NCBI RefSeq assembly: GCF_000307265.1
Contig: NZ_DF158896.1
Coordinates: forward strand, 197,253-261,252
Reading direction: 5' to 3'
Length of the DNA: 64,000 nucleotides
From: Oscillibacter ruminantium GH1
GTDB lineage: Bacteria; Bacillota; Clostridia; Oscillospirales; Oscillospiraceae
In this document: positions 8,602 through 17,192 of the stretch, one piece after another
Position numbering within the stretch: the stretch's first letter is position 1
How the letters are laid out: each line of letters opens with the position of its first letter
Notes under the pieces: model-generated
What the model saw: only the letters and a program-made list of their open reading frames with translations
The model's database searches: none
Told to the model about the DNA's origin: nothing
Position numbers and translations under genes: made by a program

Positions 8602-8787
8602 TTATTCCGTCCTGATAGCACCCACCGGGCAGCCTTCCAAGGCCTCGCTTGCGGGTGCTTCCAGCGCGGCGTTCACCTCGTCCGAAATGGCTTCGGCCAC
8701 TCCGGCATCTGTCATGGCAAAGACCTCAGGACAGGTACCCGTGCACAGCCCGCAGCCAATGCAGCTCTCATTAACAAAAAATTTCAT
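8602..8787 (-). CDS. 4Fe-4S ferredoxin
   Basis: This 61-residue ferredoxin starts MKFFVNESCIGCGLCTGTCP and has a lone downstream cysteine in EGCPVGAIRTE. That pattern (CxxCxxC...C) supports a single 4Fe-4S cluster, as in the one-cluster ferredoxins of thermophiles and clostridia. It is first in the ferredoxin-cupin-hcp operon, so it is the likely electron donor for Hcp. Confidence 0.9.
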   Translation of the reverse strand: MKFFVNESCIGCGLCTGTCPEVFAMTDAGVAEAISDEVNAALEAPASEALEGCPVGAIRTE

Positions 8788-8882
8788 AAATCTTCATCCT
8801 TTCCTGTGCGGTACTTAAATATGTTTGAAGGGATCTCGTTCAGTTTCTCTTGATTTTCTGAACACAGCATAATATAGTTTCT

Positions 8883-8907
8883 ACAACAAGTATGTTGTTA
8901 AAACAAC
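8883..8907. promoter_or_regulatory. Overlapping palindromes, candidate operator of the Crp/Fnr regulator
   Basis: Two perfect dyads overlap between the divergent ferredoxin-cupin-hcp operon and the regulator gene: ACAACA-AGTA-TGTTGT at 8883-8898 and GTTGTT-AA-AACAAC at 8894-8907. The half-site TGTTGT is shared. They lie just before the ribosome site of the regulator, a good place for autoregulation and control of hcp. Confidence 0.6.
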
Positions 8908-8917
8908 GGAGGTAACC

Positions 8918-9595
8918 ATGGATTATATTTTTTTAGCGGCGACCCCGCTGTTTCGGGGGACCTCTCCGGAGGAGATTCAAGGGATGCTTACCTGCCTGCG
9001 CGCGCAGGAAAAGAAATACGAAAAGGGCAGTATAATTTTTCGGGCGGGGGATACCGTGCATGAGGTGGGATTGGTTTTATCTGGGAGCGTGTCTATTGAA
9101 AACGACGATCTATGGGGCAACAAAACCATTTTGGATCGCGTGGAACCGGGGCGTGTCTTTGCGGAAACCTATGCCTGCGTTCCGGGAGAGGCGCTGCTGA
9201 TTAATGTGGTTGCCGCCGAGCTATCCGAGATTCTATTTCTGGATATCGGCAGGATGGTAGAGTCGTGTCCCAATGCCTGCGGACACCACAGCAAGCTGAT
9301 TCGCAATCTATTGGCGATTTCCGCCCAAAAAAATCTCAATTTATCACGGCGCAGTCTGCACACGGCCCCAAAATCCATCCGGGGCCGCCTGGTCGCCTAT
9401 CTTTCCGATCAGGCGCTTCGACAAGGGACGCGGGATTTCTATATTCCGTTTAACCGCCAGCAGTTGGCGGATTACCTGAATGTAGACCGCAGCGCGCTGT
9501 CCAGTGAGCTTGGCCGAATGCAGCGGGAAGGGCTGCTCACAGCGGAGAAGAATCATTTTACGATGTCTGAGCAAAGTCTGGATGACTATCGGTAA
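8918..9595 (+). CDS. Crp/Fnr-family transcriptional regulator (HcpR-like)
   Basis: This 225-residue protein has an N-terminal cyclic-nucleotide-binding-like beta-roll (about 10-125, with KGSIIFRAGDTVHEVGLVLS) and a C-terminal winged helix (about 150-215, NRQQLADYLNVDRSALSSEL). The fold is that of Crp/Fnr proteins. It lacks the four-cysteine Fe-S signature of Fnr and may bind haem or another ligand. It is divergent from ferredoxin-cupin-hcp; that arrangement is known for HcpR-type regulators, which switch on hcp in response to nitric oxide. A GGAGG lies seven bases before the ATG. Confidence 0.85.
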   Translation: MDYIFLAATPLFRGTSPEEIQGMLTCLRAQEKKYEKGSIIFRAGDTVHEVGLVLSGSVSIENDDLWGNKTILDRVEPGRVFAETYACVPGEALLINVVAAELSEILFLDIGRMVESCPNACGHHSKLIRNLLAISAQKNLNLSRRSLHTAPKSIRGRLVAYLSDQALRQGTRDFYIPFNRQQLADYLNVDRSALSSELGRMQREGLLTAEKNHFTMSEQSLDDYR

Positions 9596-9629
9596 TTTGA
9601 ACAGTGGGCTGGCGGGAATAAAACGACCT

Positions 9630-9663
9630 AAGGGGAGTCGTGGCGACTGCCATGACTCCCCTT
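9630..9663 (+). terminator. Hairpin after the Crp/Fnr gene
   Basis: A perfect 10-bp stem (AAGGGGAGTC with GACTCCCCTT) around a 14-base loop lies 35 bases after the stop codon. It has no clear T-run. Confidence 0.5.
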
Positions 9664-9780
9664 GAGTTGCTCATTCTGATTCTCTTTTATCGCGGCAATT
9701 GAAAACCGCATACTTTTATATTGGAAAAGTAAAGACGTTGGAGAATATGTATGAGAAGCAAGCTGCAAATAAGCTGCCGG

Positions 9781-9918
9781 TTAGTCCTCTCCGGAGATGT
9801 AGCTTTCTTCGGCTGCTTGCTGAGCCCGAATCAGTCTTCTTCGCGTTTCTTCCAATTGGTCAGTAAGATCAGAAATTGCATTAAACAGGATTAGATATTC
9901 TTTTGTAATGTTACTCAA
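9781..9918 (-). CDS. Small hypothetical protein, 45 residues
   Basis: A short frame on the minus strand reads LSNITKEYLILFNAISDLTD, continues with QLEETRRRLIRAQQAAEESY and ends ISGED. It starts with TTG at 9918, with GAGGAG eleven bases upstream. Composition is that of a charged amphipathic helix and resembles small proteins of the type NITKEY..LFNAI that I recall from clostridial mobile elements. It stands alone between the Crp/Fnr gene and glycerate kinase. Function is unknown; a short coiled-coil partner of another protein is possible. Confidence 0.5.
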   Translation of the reverse strand: MSNITKEYLILFNAISDLTDQLEETRRRLIRAQQAAEESYISGED

Positions 9919-10239
9919 TTTTTGGTTGTCTCCTCTTCGGTAAATTATTTCTCAAGTGTCAGCTTGGCTATTATACCCGATGCAAATTGGGAAACGCGTC
10001 GAAAAGTGACACGAAACTATAATTTTTATCTTAGTTTACATAATTTGATTTTAATTGCTCTGAAAAGGTGGGATTTTGACGCACGGTTGGCGTGCAGAGC
10101 ATAGAATGCCTGCAAGGTTCTTGTAGGAATCTCTGTAAAGCAGGCGGCGAGGCGGGCGTAAAAGATGCGCAGCTTCGCCGGGCAGAGGCCGCCGACGGCC
10201 GTAGACCATAACGGGTATGCAGAGGGGTATCTATTACGC
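9919..10239. other. Gene-free stretch with several short hairpins
   Basis: No convincing gene is present. The segment 10090-10230 is GC-rich and rich in small dyads, for example CCTGCAAG-GTT-CTTGTAGG and GGCCG-CCGA-CGGCC. It could hold a structured RNA or a dispersed repeat. No promoter could be assigned. Confidence 0.4.
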
Positions 10240-10272
10240 AAAGCACGCAGGGTGTTTCGCCCTGCGTGCTTT
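10240..10272. terminator. Strong hairpin, probable bidirectional terminator
   Basis: A perfect 13-bp stem (AAAGCACGCAGGG with CCCTGCGTGCTTT) closes a 7-base loop. It is followed by TGTCTTTTC on the plus strand and preceded by an A-rich flank, so it could end the glycerate kinase transcript or one from the left. Confidence 0.7.
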
Positions 10273-10433
10273 GTCTTTTCATATATAGCTTGGCAAAAGA
10301 CAAACGCCGGAATGTATGAGGTGCCGAGAATTCTCCGTTCAATTGTCCGGCGATTGTTCCACGGGCGTTTTTCTGGCTTTTGGGGGTGCGGTGGACGTCC
10401 GGAAAGGCAAGAGAAATTTCGGGACGATATGGC

Positions 10434-11672
10434 TTACCGGCGGATGAGGACCACGGCCACATCGTTGACATTGGTGCCGGTGCCGCCAGTCAAAAGAAGG
10501 CCCCCGCTTCTTTCCAGCGCGTGATAGGCGTCGTTGTCTCGAAGGACCTGAAAAATGTCGGTGCCCTGCGCTGCCAAAGCGGCGGCGGTTTCACCGTCCA
10601 CATAGCCTCCGGCAGCATCCGTGGGGCCGTCGGTGCCGTCGGAGCCTACGGAAAAAACGGCGGTGTCCCGCAGTCCTGCAATGCCCGGCGCGGCGGCGAG
10701 GGCCAGCTCCTGATTACGACCGCCCAAGCCCTTGCCCGTCAGATGGACGACCGTTTCTCCCCCTGCCAGAAAGGCCAAGGAGTTCTCCTGCTCCTGATGG
10801 GATTTGGCCACGGCGGCTAAAAAGCGGCCGGCTTCCCGAGCCTCGCAGTCCAGACAGTCCGTGAGAACAACCGGTTGATAGCCAAGCTCCCGGCACACAT
10901 TGGAAGCCGCCCTGCACAGCTCCCGGACAGAGCCGGTAATGTGAGTTTCCACATTGTCCAGCGTCTTGGGAGTTTCTTGCTTTAACAGCGCGGCCGCCTG
11001 AGGAGAAAGGGCCAGCGTATATTTTTCCGCGATGCGCTTTGCGGTGGCGCAAGTGGATGTGTCGGGACAGGCGGGGCCGGAGGCGATCATGTCCAGCGGA
11101 TCTCCGATCACGTCGGAAAGAACCACCGTCAGGACATGGGCCGGCGCACAGTGCAGGGCAAAGCGCCCGCCCTTTACACCGCTGAGCCGCTTACGGATGG
11201 TGTTCATCTCCACAATATCCGCTCCGCTGGCCAAGAGCTGCCGAGTGACGCTTTGCAGTTCCTCCGGGTCCACCAGAGGGGATTCAAAGAGGGCGGAGCC
11301 GCCTCCGGAGAGAAGAAAGAGAACGGTATCCTCCGGTTTTAATTCTTTCGTCAGGGCCAGAGCTTGGGCGGTGGCGGAGAAGGTATTCTGATCCGGCACG
11401 GGGTGGCCCGCCTCATGGATCGTCAGATTCCCAATCGGCCCTTTGGCATAGCCGTGCTTGGTGATGACAATTCCGTCGTCAATGCGGGAGCCGAGATATT
11501 CTGAGGCGGCTTGCGCCATGGACCATGCGGCCTTGCCCACCGCCACCAGAATTAGGCGGCCGGCATCAAAGCGGCGGTTTTCCAAAACGCGGCGGACTGC
11601 TTCGTGGGGCTGAACCTGAGAAATTGCACCGGCGACAATGGTATTTGCATGGGATCGCAGCAGTTCATTCAT
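10434..11672 (-). CDS. Glycerate 2-kinase (MOFRL family)
   Basis: This 412-residue protein belongs to the type II glycerate kinases, which phosphorylate D-glycerate to 2-phosphoglycerate. The N-terminal DUF4147 domain shows VAVGKAAWSMAQAA, LFLLSGGGSALF and the MNTIRKRLSGVKGGR block. The C-terminal MOFRL domain shows SVGSDGTDGPTDAAGGYVD and GTGTNVNDV. Length and motif order are normal. It is monocistronic on the minus strand. The tartronate semialdehyde reductase encoded about 4.6 kb away makes glycerate, so the two enzymes probably form one route from tartronate semialdehyde to 2-phosphoglycerate. Confidence 0.93.
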   Translation of the reverse strand: MNELLRSHANTIVAGAISQVQPHEAVRRVLENRRFDAGRLILVAVGKAAWSMAQAASEYLGSRIDDGIVITKHGYAKGPIGNLTIHEAGHPVPDQNTFSATAQALALTKELKPEDTVLFLLSGGGSALFESPLVDPEELQSVTRQLLASGADIVEMNTIRKRLSGVKGGRFALHCAPAHVLTVVLSDVIGDPLDMIASGPACPDTSTCATAKRIAEKYTLALSPQAAALLKQETPKTLDNVETHITGSVRELCRAASNVCRELGYQPVVLTDCLDCEAREAGRFLAAVAKSHQEQENSLAFLAGGETVVHLTGKGLGGRNQELALAAAPGIAGLRDTAVFSVGSDGTDGPTDAAGGYVDGETAAALAAQGTDIFQVLRDNDAYHALERSGGLLLTGGTGTNVNDVAVVLIRR

Positions 11673-12019
11673 AAAAGTTCACTCTTTCTATTTTTAAATT
11701 TCATCAAAACATGGAAAAGCTAAACTGATGATTATTGCGACTATTTTTTATTTGATATGCGAAAATTGCCATCATTTAGAATTACTTGGCAACAAGAGGA
11801 GCAAGAAATATCTTTGCGGTTAAGTAAATTTAATATCAAAGTCAGCTGCATTTTTTCGTTTACATACCCGGCAGCATATAAATTTCAGCTGGAAGCAAAA
11901 TAAGCAACTTTTTCAACAAAATATTAATAGAATTGTTGATGCGGTTCCCTGTATCATAAATGACAGCAGGGGAGTACCGGAACGTCGGCTCCCACGGATA
12001 AAGGAGGAATCGTGACGAT
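11673..12019. promoter_or_regulatory. Divergent control region of glycerate kinase and the kor operon
   Basis: No gene is visible. The stretch is AT-rich and separates two divergent transcripts. It contains candidate -10-like AT blocks (for example around 11740-11760 and 11925-11960) but no promoter good enough to assign. AAAGGAGGAATC precedes korD. Confidence 0.4.
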
Positions 12020-12223
12020 ATGGACAAGAAATACCGCATTCTTATACAGGAGAAAAATTGCAAGCAGTGTGGCATCTGCTCGTATCTGTGCCCCAAGGAG
12101 GTACTTGCGCAGAGCGTGGGAGAATGTCCGACAGTGGTCAATCCCGGGGCCTGCATTGGGTGCAGACTGTGTGCCATGCGCTGCCCGGATTTTGCAATTG
12201 AAGTGGAGGTCGTCCAAGAATGA
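12020..12223 (+). CDS. korD: 2-oxoacid:ferredoxin oxidoreductase, delta (ferredoxin) subunit
   Basis: This 67-residue ferredoxin-like subunit carries two 4Fe-4S motifs: CKQCGICSYLCP and CIGCRLCAMRCP. In Kor/Vor-type enzymes this subunit passes electrons from the catalytic subunits to free ferredoxin. It is first in the operon korDABC and its stop codon overlaps the korA start (ATGA). AAAGGAGG precedes the ATG. Confidence 0.9.
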   Translation: MDKKYRILIQEKNCKQCGICSYLCPKEVLAQSVGECPTVVNPGACIGCRLCAMRCPDFAIEVEVVQE

Positions 12224-13362
12224 AGACGGAAAAGAAGTTTATCGAGGGCAATATTGCCATTGTAGAGGGCGCGCTTGCCGCCGGGGCTCGCTTCTACGCG
12301 GGCTATCCCATCTCACCTAGTTCCGAAATTGCGGAGTATTCCTCCCAGATGCTGCCCAAGGTAGGTGGCCTCTACATCCAGATGGAGGACGAGATCAGTT
12401 CTATGGCGGCTCTGCTGGGCGCCTCGGTGGCAGGCGCAAAAGCGTATACCGCCACCAGCGGTCCGGGGATTTCACTCATGCAGGAGAATTTGGGCCTTGG
12501 CATCATGTCTGAAATCCCGGCTGTCGTCATTGATGTGCAGCGCAGCGGCCCCTCTACCGGCGCGGCCACCAAGCCCGCTCAGGGAGACATGATGCAGGCT
12601 CGTTGGGGCGCTCATGGCGACCACAGCATCATAGCCCTGTCCCCTGCGTCTGTGCAGGAATGCTTTGACCTCACCGTACAGGCGTTCAATCTGGCTGAAA
12701 AATACCGTACCCCTGTCTATTTGATGGCAGATGAGGCTATCGGCCACCTTCGTGAAACGGTGACCATCCGGGAACTGGACGACTCGGAGATCGTCAATCG
12801 AAAGCATCCCGGTGCGGACGTCAGCGCCGCGGATTTTCGCCCCTATTGCTATGACGGAATCAAACCCGCAGCAATGCCGCCTTTCGGATCGGACAAGTAT
12901 CTTTCCCGTACTACCGGTTCCACTCACGACGAAAAGGGTGAGTTTCGCCCCACGCCGGAAAACATCAACCGGGTTACTCACTATCTGACCAATAAAATTG
13001 AGAAAAATGCCGATGAGATCTGCTTGACCAGAAAAGAACACTTGGAAGATGCCGAGGTAGCGCTGATTGCTTACGGCTGCTCCGCCAGAAGCGCCGTGGG
13101 GGCCATGGAAGAGCTGCGCGCCCAAGGTGAAAAGGTGGGAATTCTTCAGTTGCAGACGGTATGGCCCCTGCCGGAAAAGGAGATCAGACAAATCCTATCT
13201 TCTGCCAAAACCGTGGTGGTTCCGGAACTGAACTTGGGGCAGATTGCCGGAGAGATTCGCAAATTTAATGACTACGGCTGCCGGGTGATTCAAGTCAACC
13301 GGGTGGACGGCATGATGATTGCCCCGGAACAGATCATTCACGCTCTGAAGGAGGACTTTTAA
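12220..13362 (+). CDS. korA: 2-oxoacid:ferredoxin oxidoreductase, alpha subunit
   Basis: This 380-residue protein is the pyrimidine-binding and CoA-binding large subunit of a four-subunit 2-oxoacid:ferredoxin oxidoreductase, most like the 2-oxoglutarate type. The family blocks GYPISPSSEIAEYSSQMLP, TATSGPGISLMQENLG and the C-terminal VVVPELNLGQIAGEIR are clear. It acts on a 2-oxoacid with CoA and oxidised ferredoxin to give acyl-CoA, CO2 and reduced ferredoxin. Substrate choice (2-oxoglutarate, branched-chain or another 2-oxoacid) cannot be settled from sequence. Confidence 0.93.
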   Translation: MKTEKKFIEGNIAIVEGALAAGARFYAGYPISPSSEIAEYSSQMLPKVGGLYIQMEDEISSMAALLGASVAGAKAYTATSGPGISLMQENLGLGIMSEIPAVVIDVQRSGPSTGAATKPAQGDMMQARWGAHGDHSIIALSPASVQECFDLTVQAFNLAEKYRTPVYLMADEAIGHLRETVTIRELDDSEIVNRKHPGADVSAADFRPYCYDGIKPAAMPPFGSDKYLSRTTGSTHDEKGEFRPTPENINRVTHYLTNKIEKNADEICLTRKEHLEDAEVALIAYGCSARSAVGAMEELRAQGEKVGILQLQTVWPLPEKEIRQILSSAKTVVVPELNLGQIAGEIRKFNDYGCRVIQVNRVDGMMIAPEQIIHALKEDF

Positions 13363-13363
13363 A

Positions 13364-14185
13364 ATGGCAAACTATCAGGACTACATGCTCTTCGACAAAT
13401 TGCCTCACACCTGGTGCGCGGGCTGCGGTCATGGGATTATCCTTCAGGCGATTGCGGGCGCGCTGGCGCAGCAGGAGCTGGACAAGCACGACGTGGCTTT
13501 GGTCAGCGGCATCGGCTGCTTTGGCCGGGTGGACGATTATCTGGATCTCAATTGTATGCATGTGACCCATGGCCGCGCTCTGCCTGCCGCCACCGGTATT
13601 GCATTGGCAAATCCGAATCTGAAGGTGCTGGTTACCATGGGGGATGGCGATAGCACCACCATCGGCGGCAATCACCTGATCCATTGTGCCCGCCGGAACG
13701 TTAACCTGACCGCTGTCATCGCCAACAACTATAACTACGGGCAGACCGGGGGACAGTATTCCGCGACCACGCCTTCGGGCAGCATCACTTCCACCTCTGT
13801 CTATGGCCATATTGAGCCCGGCTTCGACATTTGCAGTCTGGCCGCGGCGGCGGGCGCTTCCTTCGTGGGCCGCAGCACACCCTATAACCCGGTTCAGATC
13901 CGCAATCTGATTCAGCAGGGAATGCAGACAGAGGGCTTCGCTCTGATCGAGATTTTGGATACCTGCCCCACCCACTATGGCCGTTTAAACAAATTCGGTG
14001 ATGCGGGACACATGCTGGAAAAGGTACACAAGATGACGGTGCCTGTGGAAAGGGCTGAAAAAATGACCGCAGAAGAGCTGGAAGGGCTGTTTTTGACCGG
14101 CGTATTGGTGAACAAGCCCAGAGAAGACTATTACACCCGCTACCAGAAGATCATCGACCGACTCTGCACGGAGGAAAACGCCTAA
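13364..14185 (+). CDS. korB: 2-oxoacid:ferredoxin oxidoreductase, beta (TPP-binding) subunit
   Basis: This 273-residue subunit binds thiamine diphosphate. The TPP motif runs from GDGDSTTIGGNHLIH to NYNYGQTGGQYS, and the N-terminal block TWCAGCGHG holds the conserved cysteines. Near residue 210, TCPTHYGRLNKFGD is typical of the 2-oxoglutarate type. It starts two bases after korA with GGAGG seven to eight bases upstream. Confidence 0.93.
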   Translation: MANYQDYMLFDKLPHTWCAGCGHGIILQAIAGALAQQELDKHDVALVSGIGCFGRVDDYLDLNCMHVTHGRALPAATGIALANPNLKVLVTMGDGDSTTIGGNHLIHCARRNVNLTAVIANNYNYGQTGGQYSATTPSGSITSTSVYGHIEPGFDICSLAAAAGASFVGRSTPYNPVQIRNLIQQGMQTEGFALIEILDTCPTHYGRLNKFGDAGHMLEKVHKMTVPVERAEKMTAEELEGLFLTGVLVNKPREDYYTRYQKIIDRLCTEENA

Positions 14186-14301
14186 CAGCGCGGAACTAAA
14201 AAAGTCTTGCAATTTTATGATAAATCCCATATTGTAAAATTGCTGGATACCTTCAAATAAAAACTTGGCTTTCATGCAACTATGGAAAGGAATTCAGCTA
14301 T

Positions 14302-14832
14302 ATGAAAACACAAATCGTTTTAAGCGGCGTCGGCGGACAGGGCTTGATTTCCACCGGGGAGATCATTGGTCAGGCTGCGTCTATTTACGAAAACGGTTAT
14401 GCTACTCTGGCAGCTGCCTATGGTTCGGAGACTCGGGGAACCTTTACAAAATCCGATGTGATTGTCAGCGATGAGCCCATCAGTTACCCCAATGTCAATA
14501 CGCCCGATGTCATCCTTTGTCTGGCGCAGGTGGCGTACAACCGTTATGCCGACCGCTGTGCGGAGCACACGCTGGTCTTTTATGACACGGAACTGGTGAC
14601 CCCCGCTGCGCAGGGCAAGGGCGTTTTTATCGGCTATCCGTTTAAACAGATGGGGATTGAAATGGGCAACATGGCGGTGGCGAATACGATTGCTCTGGGT
14701 GCAATTCTCAAACGCACGGGAATGCTCAAGCGTGACAGCGTGGTGGAAGCAATTTCTGCGTATTTTGCTGCAAAGCCGAAGGTGATCGGCATCAACATTC
14801 AGGCGCTGGACGCGGGGCTGGCACTGGAGTAG
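14302..14832 (+). CDS. korC: 2-oxoacid:ferredoxin oxidoreductase, gamma subunit
   Basis: This 176-residue subunit starts with the family signature VLSGVGGQGLISTGEIIGQA and continues with AAYGSETRGTFTKSDVIVSD. It completes the korDABC set and binds CoA and subunit interfaces in related enzymes. A gap of 116 bases separates it from korB, but no terminator lies between, so one transcript is likely. Confidence 0.93.
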   Translation: MKTQIVLSGVGGQGLISTGEIIGQAASIYENGYATLAAAYGSETRGTFTKSDVIVSDEPISYPNVNTPDVILCLAQVAYNRYADRCAEHTLVFYDTELVTPAAQGKGVFIGYPFKQMGIEMGNMAVANTIALGAILKRTGMLKRDSVVEAISAYFAAKPKVIGINIQALDAGLALE

Positions 14833-14860
14833 CGCACATGATTAAAAAGGGCGGAGCACG

Positions 14861-16183
14861 ATGATAAAAGACTTTCAAAGCAAATTTGTGACCCCGGAAT
14901 TTGCCGCTTTAAATGCGGTAAAATCCGGAGATTGGGTGGATTACGGTTTCGGGGCAGGTTTCCCGGAATTGATGGACAAGGCGCTGGCCAGACGAAAGGG
15001 CGAGTTAAAGGGTGTGAAAATTCGCGGCGGCTTGGTCATTCGTCCGTGGATTGAGGCCGTTGAATGCGACCCCGAGCAGACCTCCTTCTCCTATTATAGC
15101 TGGCATATCGGAGATTACGAGCGGAAATTGCAAACTCGCGGGCTGTGCCGATTCATGCCCATGATTCTGCGGTATCTGCCGGACCTGTACCGCAGCCACA
15201 TCCGCGTGGATGCGGCGTTCGTACCGGTTTCGACCCCGGATGGCGAAGGTTATTGCGGACTGGGTATTTCCAATTATGCCTGGCGCACCATTTTTGAAAA
15301 CGCGCGGACGGTGGTCTTTGAAATTAACGAGCATCTGCCTCGGCTCCACGGTCCGGACGGCTCCCATCGGGTGCATCTCTCCGAGGCGGACTATATCGTA
15401 GAGGGAGAGCACGAGCCTCTGCCTCTGCGCACATACAAAGAGCCTTCCTCCATCGACGTGGAAATTGCAAAGCGTGTTGTGGAAGAGATTCCTGACGGCG
15501 CAGTCCTGTCGCTGGGCGTGGGCGGCGTTCCATTTACGGTGGCCCGGATGCTTGCCGCGTCTGACCGCAAGGACTTAGGCTGCCATACCGGGACCATCAG
15601 CGATGCGTTTTTGGCGCTCTACCGTGCCGGAAAATTGACCAACCGGAGAAAAGAAATCGACGCGGGATATTCCACATGGAATCTGGCCATGGGTTCTCAG
15701 GAGCTGTACGACTGGCTGGATGCGGAACCGGGGCTGTTCCGTCCCGCGGATGTGGACTACGTCCATTCTCCGGAACGAATCGGCAGAATGAAAAATGTAA
15801 TCAGCATCAACGGCGGCGTTGAATTGGACCTCATGGGGCAGGAAAACGCGGAGTCGGCGGGGAGCCGCCAACTCTCAGGCACAGGCGGCCAGCTGGATTT
15901 TCTGGAAGGCGCATTCCGCTCTGAAGGAGGCAAGGGGTTTATCTGCCTTGCCTCCTCCCGCCGGAAGAAAGACGGGACGCTTAAATCCAATATTGTTCCC
16001 TTCATCCCCGCCCAAAGCGTGGTGTCCGCACCCCGCAGTATGATTCAATATGTGGCGACGGAATACGGCGTGGTCAAGCTCTCCGGCTTGTCGCTGCGGG
16101 AGCGGGCAGAGGCTATGATTTCCATTGCGCACCCGGACTTCCGGGAGGAATTGTCCCAGTACGCGCAGAAAACCTTCTTATAA
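14861..16183 (+). CDS. Acetyl-CoA hydrolase/CoA-transferase family protein (4-hydroxybutyrate or butyrate CoA-transferase type)
   Basis: This 440-residue enzyme belongs to the Cat1/Cat2/But family of CoA-transferases. The N-terminal domain begins with FVTPEFAALNAVKSGDWVDY; the C-terminal domain has VLSLGVGGVPF, the catalytic-glutamate block GGVELDLMGQENAES and SGTGGQLDFLEGAF. It starts 28 bases after korC. The pairing suggests that the acyl-CoA made by Kor is used here to activate another acid, with release of the free acid. Donor and acceptor are unknown. Confidence 0.88.
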   Translation: MIKDFQSKFVTPEFAALNAVKSGDWVDYGFGAGFPELMDKALARRKGELKGVKIRGGLVIRPWIEAVECDPEQTSFSYYSWHIGDYERKLQTRGLCRFMPMILRYLPDLYRSHIRVDAAFVPVSTPDGEGYCGLGISNYAWRTIFENARTVVFEINEHLPRLHGPDGSHRVHLSEADYIVEGEHEPLPLRTYKEPSSIDVEIAKRVVEEIPDGAVLSLGVGGVPFTVARMLAASDRKDLGCHTGTISDAFLALYRAGKLTNRRKEIDAGYSTWNLAMGSQELYDWLDAEPGLFRPADVDYVHSPERIGRMKNVISINGGVELDLMGQENAESAGSRQLSGTGGQLDFLEGAFRSEGGKGFICLASSRRKKDGTLKSNIVPFIPAQSVVSAPRSMIQYVATEYGVVKLSGLSLRERAEAMISIAHPDFREELSQYAQKTFL

Positions 16184-16196
16184 AAACAGCGAACAG

Positions 16197-16227
16197 GACA
16201 GGAGCCCTCACAACGAGGACTCCTGTC
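16197..16227 (+). terminator. Terminator of the kor operon
   Basis: A stem GACAGGAG with CTCCTGTC, extended by CCTC/GAGG, follows the CoA-transferase stop by 13 bases. It lies between convergent operons and may act on both. Confidence 0.7.
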
Positions 16228-16258
16228 TGCATTTATACCTTTACAGCACCGCCTGCGA

Positions 16259-17140
16259 TCAGCGCCCAATCCGAATTCCGGTCAGCTGCTCGTAATACTT
16301 GGCGATAGCGCTGTGGTCGCATTGCCCACAGTTGTTGTTATGGAGCCATTGCAGAAGCTCCTGAACGGAAGCGGTCATAGGGAGGGGCGCACCCACAGAG
16401 TGGGCACAGTCCAGTGCGTTGTTCAGATCCTTGATATGCAGGTCAATCTTAAAGCCGGGCTTGTCGTTGCCTTCCATCATCATAGGACCCTTGGCATTCA
16501 TCACGGCAGAACCCGCCAAGCCGCCCTTGATGGCCTCAAGCACCAGATGCGGGTCTACGCCCGCCATCTGAGCCAGCGTCAGGGCCTCGGCCACCGCCTG
16601 AATGTTGCAGGCCACCACCACTTGGTTCGCAAGTTTTGTGGTGTTTCCTGCGCCCACATCGCCGCAGAGCACCATAGAGGCGCCCATGGTTTCCAGCAGC
16701 GGTTTGCACCGCTCAAACACGGACTGTTTTCCGCCCACCATGAAAGAGAGCGTGCCGTTAATTGCTCCCGGCTCTCCTCCGGAAACGGGGGCGTCCAGCA
16801 TCTCCACGCCTTTGGCGGACAGGGCGGCGGCAATCTCCTTAGAGGCTAGGGGATTGATGGAGCTGCTGTCGATTAAAACAGAGCCGGGGCGCATGGCCTG
16901 GGCCAAGCCGCCCTCTCCCAGCACCACAGACCGAACCTGAGGGCTGTTGGGGAGCATGGTAAAAACCACATCGCAGGTAGCCCCGATTTCAAGGTTTTCG
17001 GCGTGCTTGGCGCCTGCCGCGACCAATTCAGCGACGGCGGGCTGGCTTCTGTTATTGACGGTGAGATCATAACCGGCTTTCAGTATGTTTTTTGCCATGG
17101 GCTTGCCCATGATACCAAGACCAATGAATCCAATTTTCAT
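16259..17140 (-). CDS. garR: 2-hydroxy-3-oxopropionate (tartronate semialdehyde) reductase
   Basis: This 293-residue enzyme is a member of the 3-hydroxyisobutyrate dehydrogenase family. The N-terminal Rossmann fold shows KIGFIGLGIMGKPMAKNILK, the substrate loop DAPVSGGEPGAINGTLSFMV and the catalytic lysine block GDVGAGNTTKLANQVVVACN. It most resembles tartronate semialdehyde reductase (GarR/GlxR), which makes D-glycerate with NAD(P)H; 3-hydroxyisobutyrate dehydrogenase is an alternative. GGAGGTTGCCGTT precedes the ATG. It is last in the tct operon, and glycerate 2-kinase nearby would take its product. Confidence 0.88.
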   Translation of the reverse strand: MKIGFIGLGIMGKPMAKNILKAGYDLTVNNRSQPAVAELVAAGAKHAENLEIGATCDVVFTMLPNSPQVRSVVLGEGGLAQAMRPGSVLIDSSSINPLASKEIAAALSAKGVEMLDAPVSGGEPGAINGTLSFMVGGKQSVFERCKPLLETMGASMVLCGDVGAGNTTKLANQVVVACNIQAVAEALTLAQMAGVDPHLVLEAIKGGLAGSAVMNAKGPMMMEGNDKPGFKIDLHIKDLNNALDCAHSVGAPLPMTASVQELLQWLHNNNCGQCDHSAIAKYYEQLTGIRIGR

Positions 17141-17192
17141 AACGGCAACCTCCTGAAGTTGAGAAGTGAAAAGAACACAAGCAAAGCGCTTG

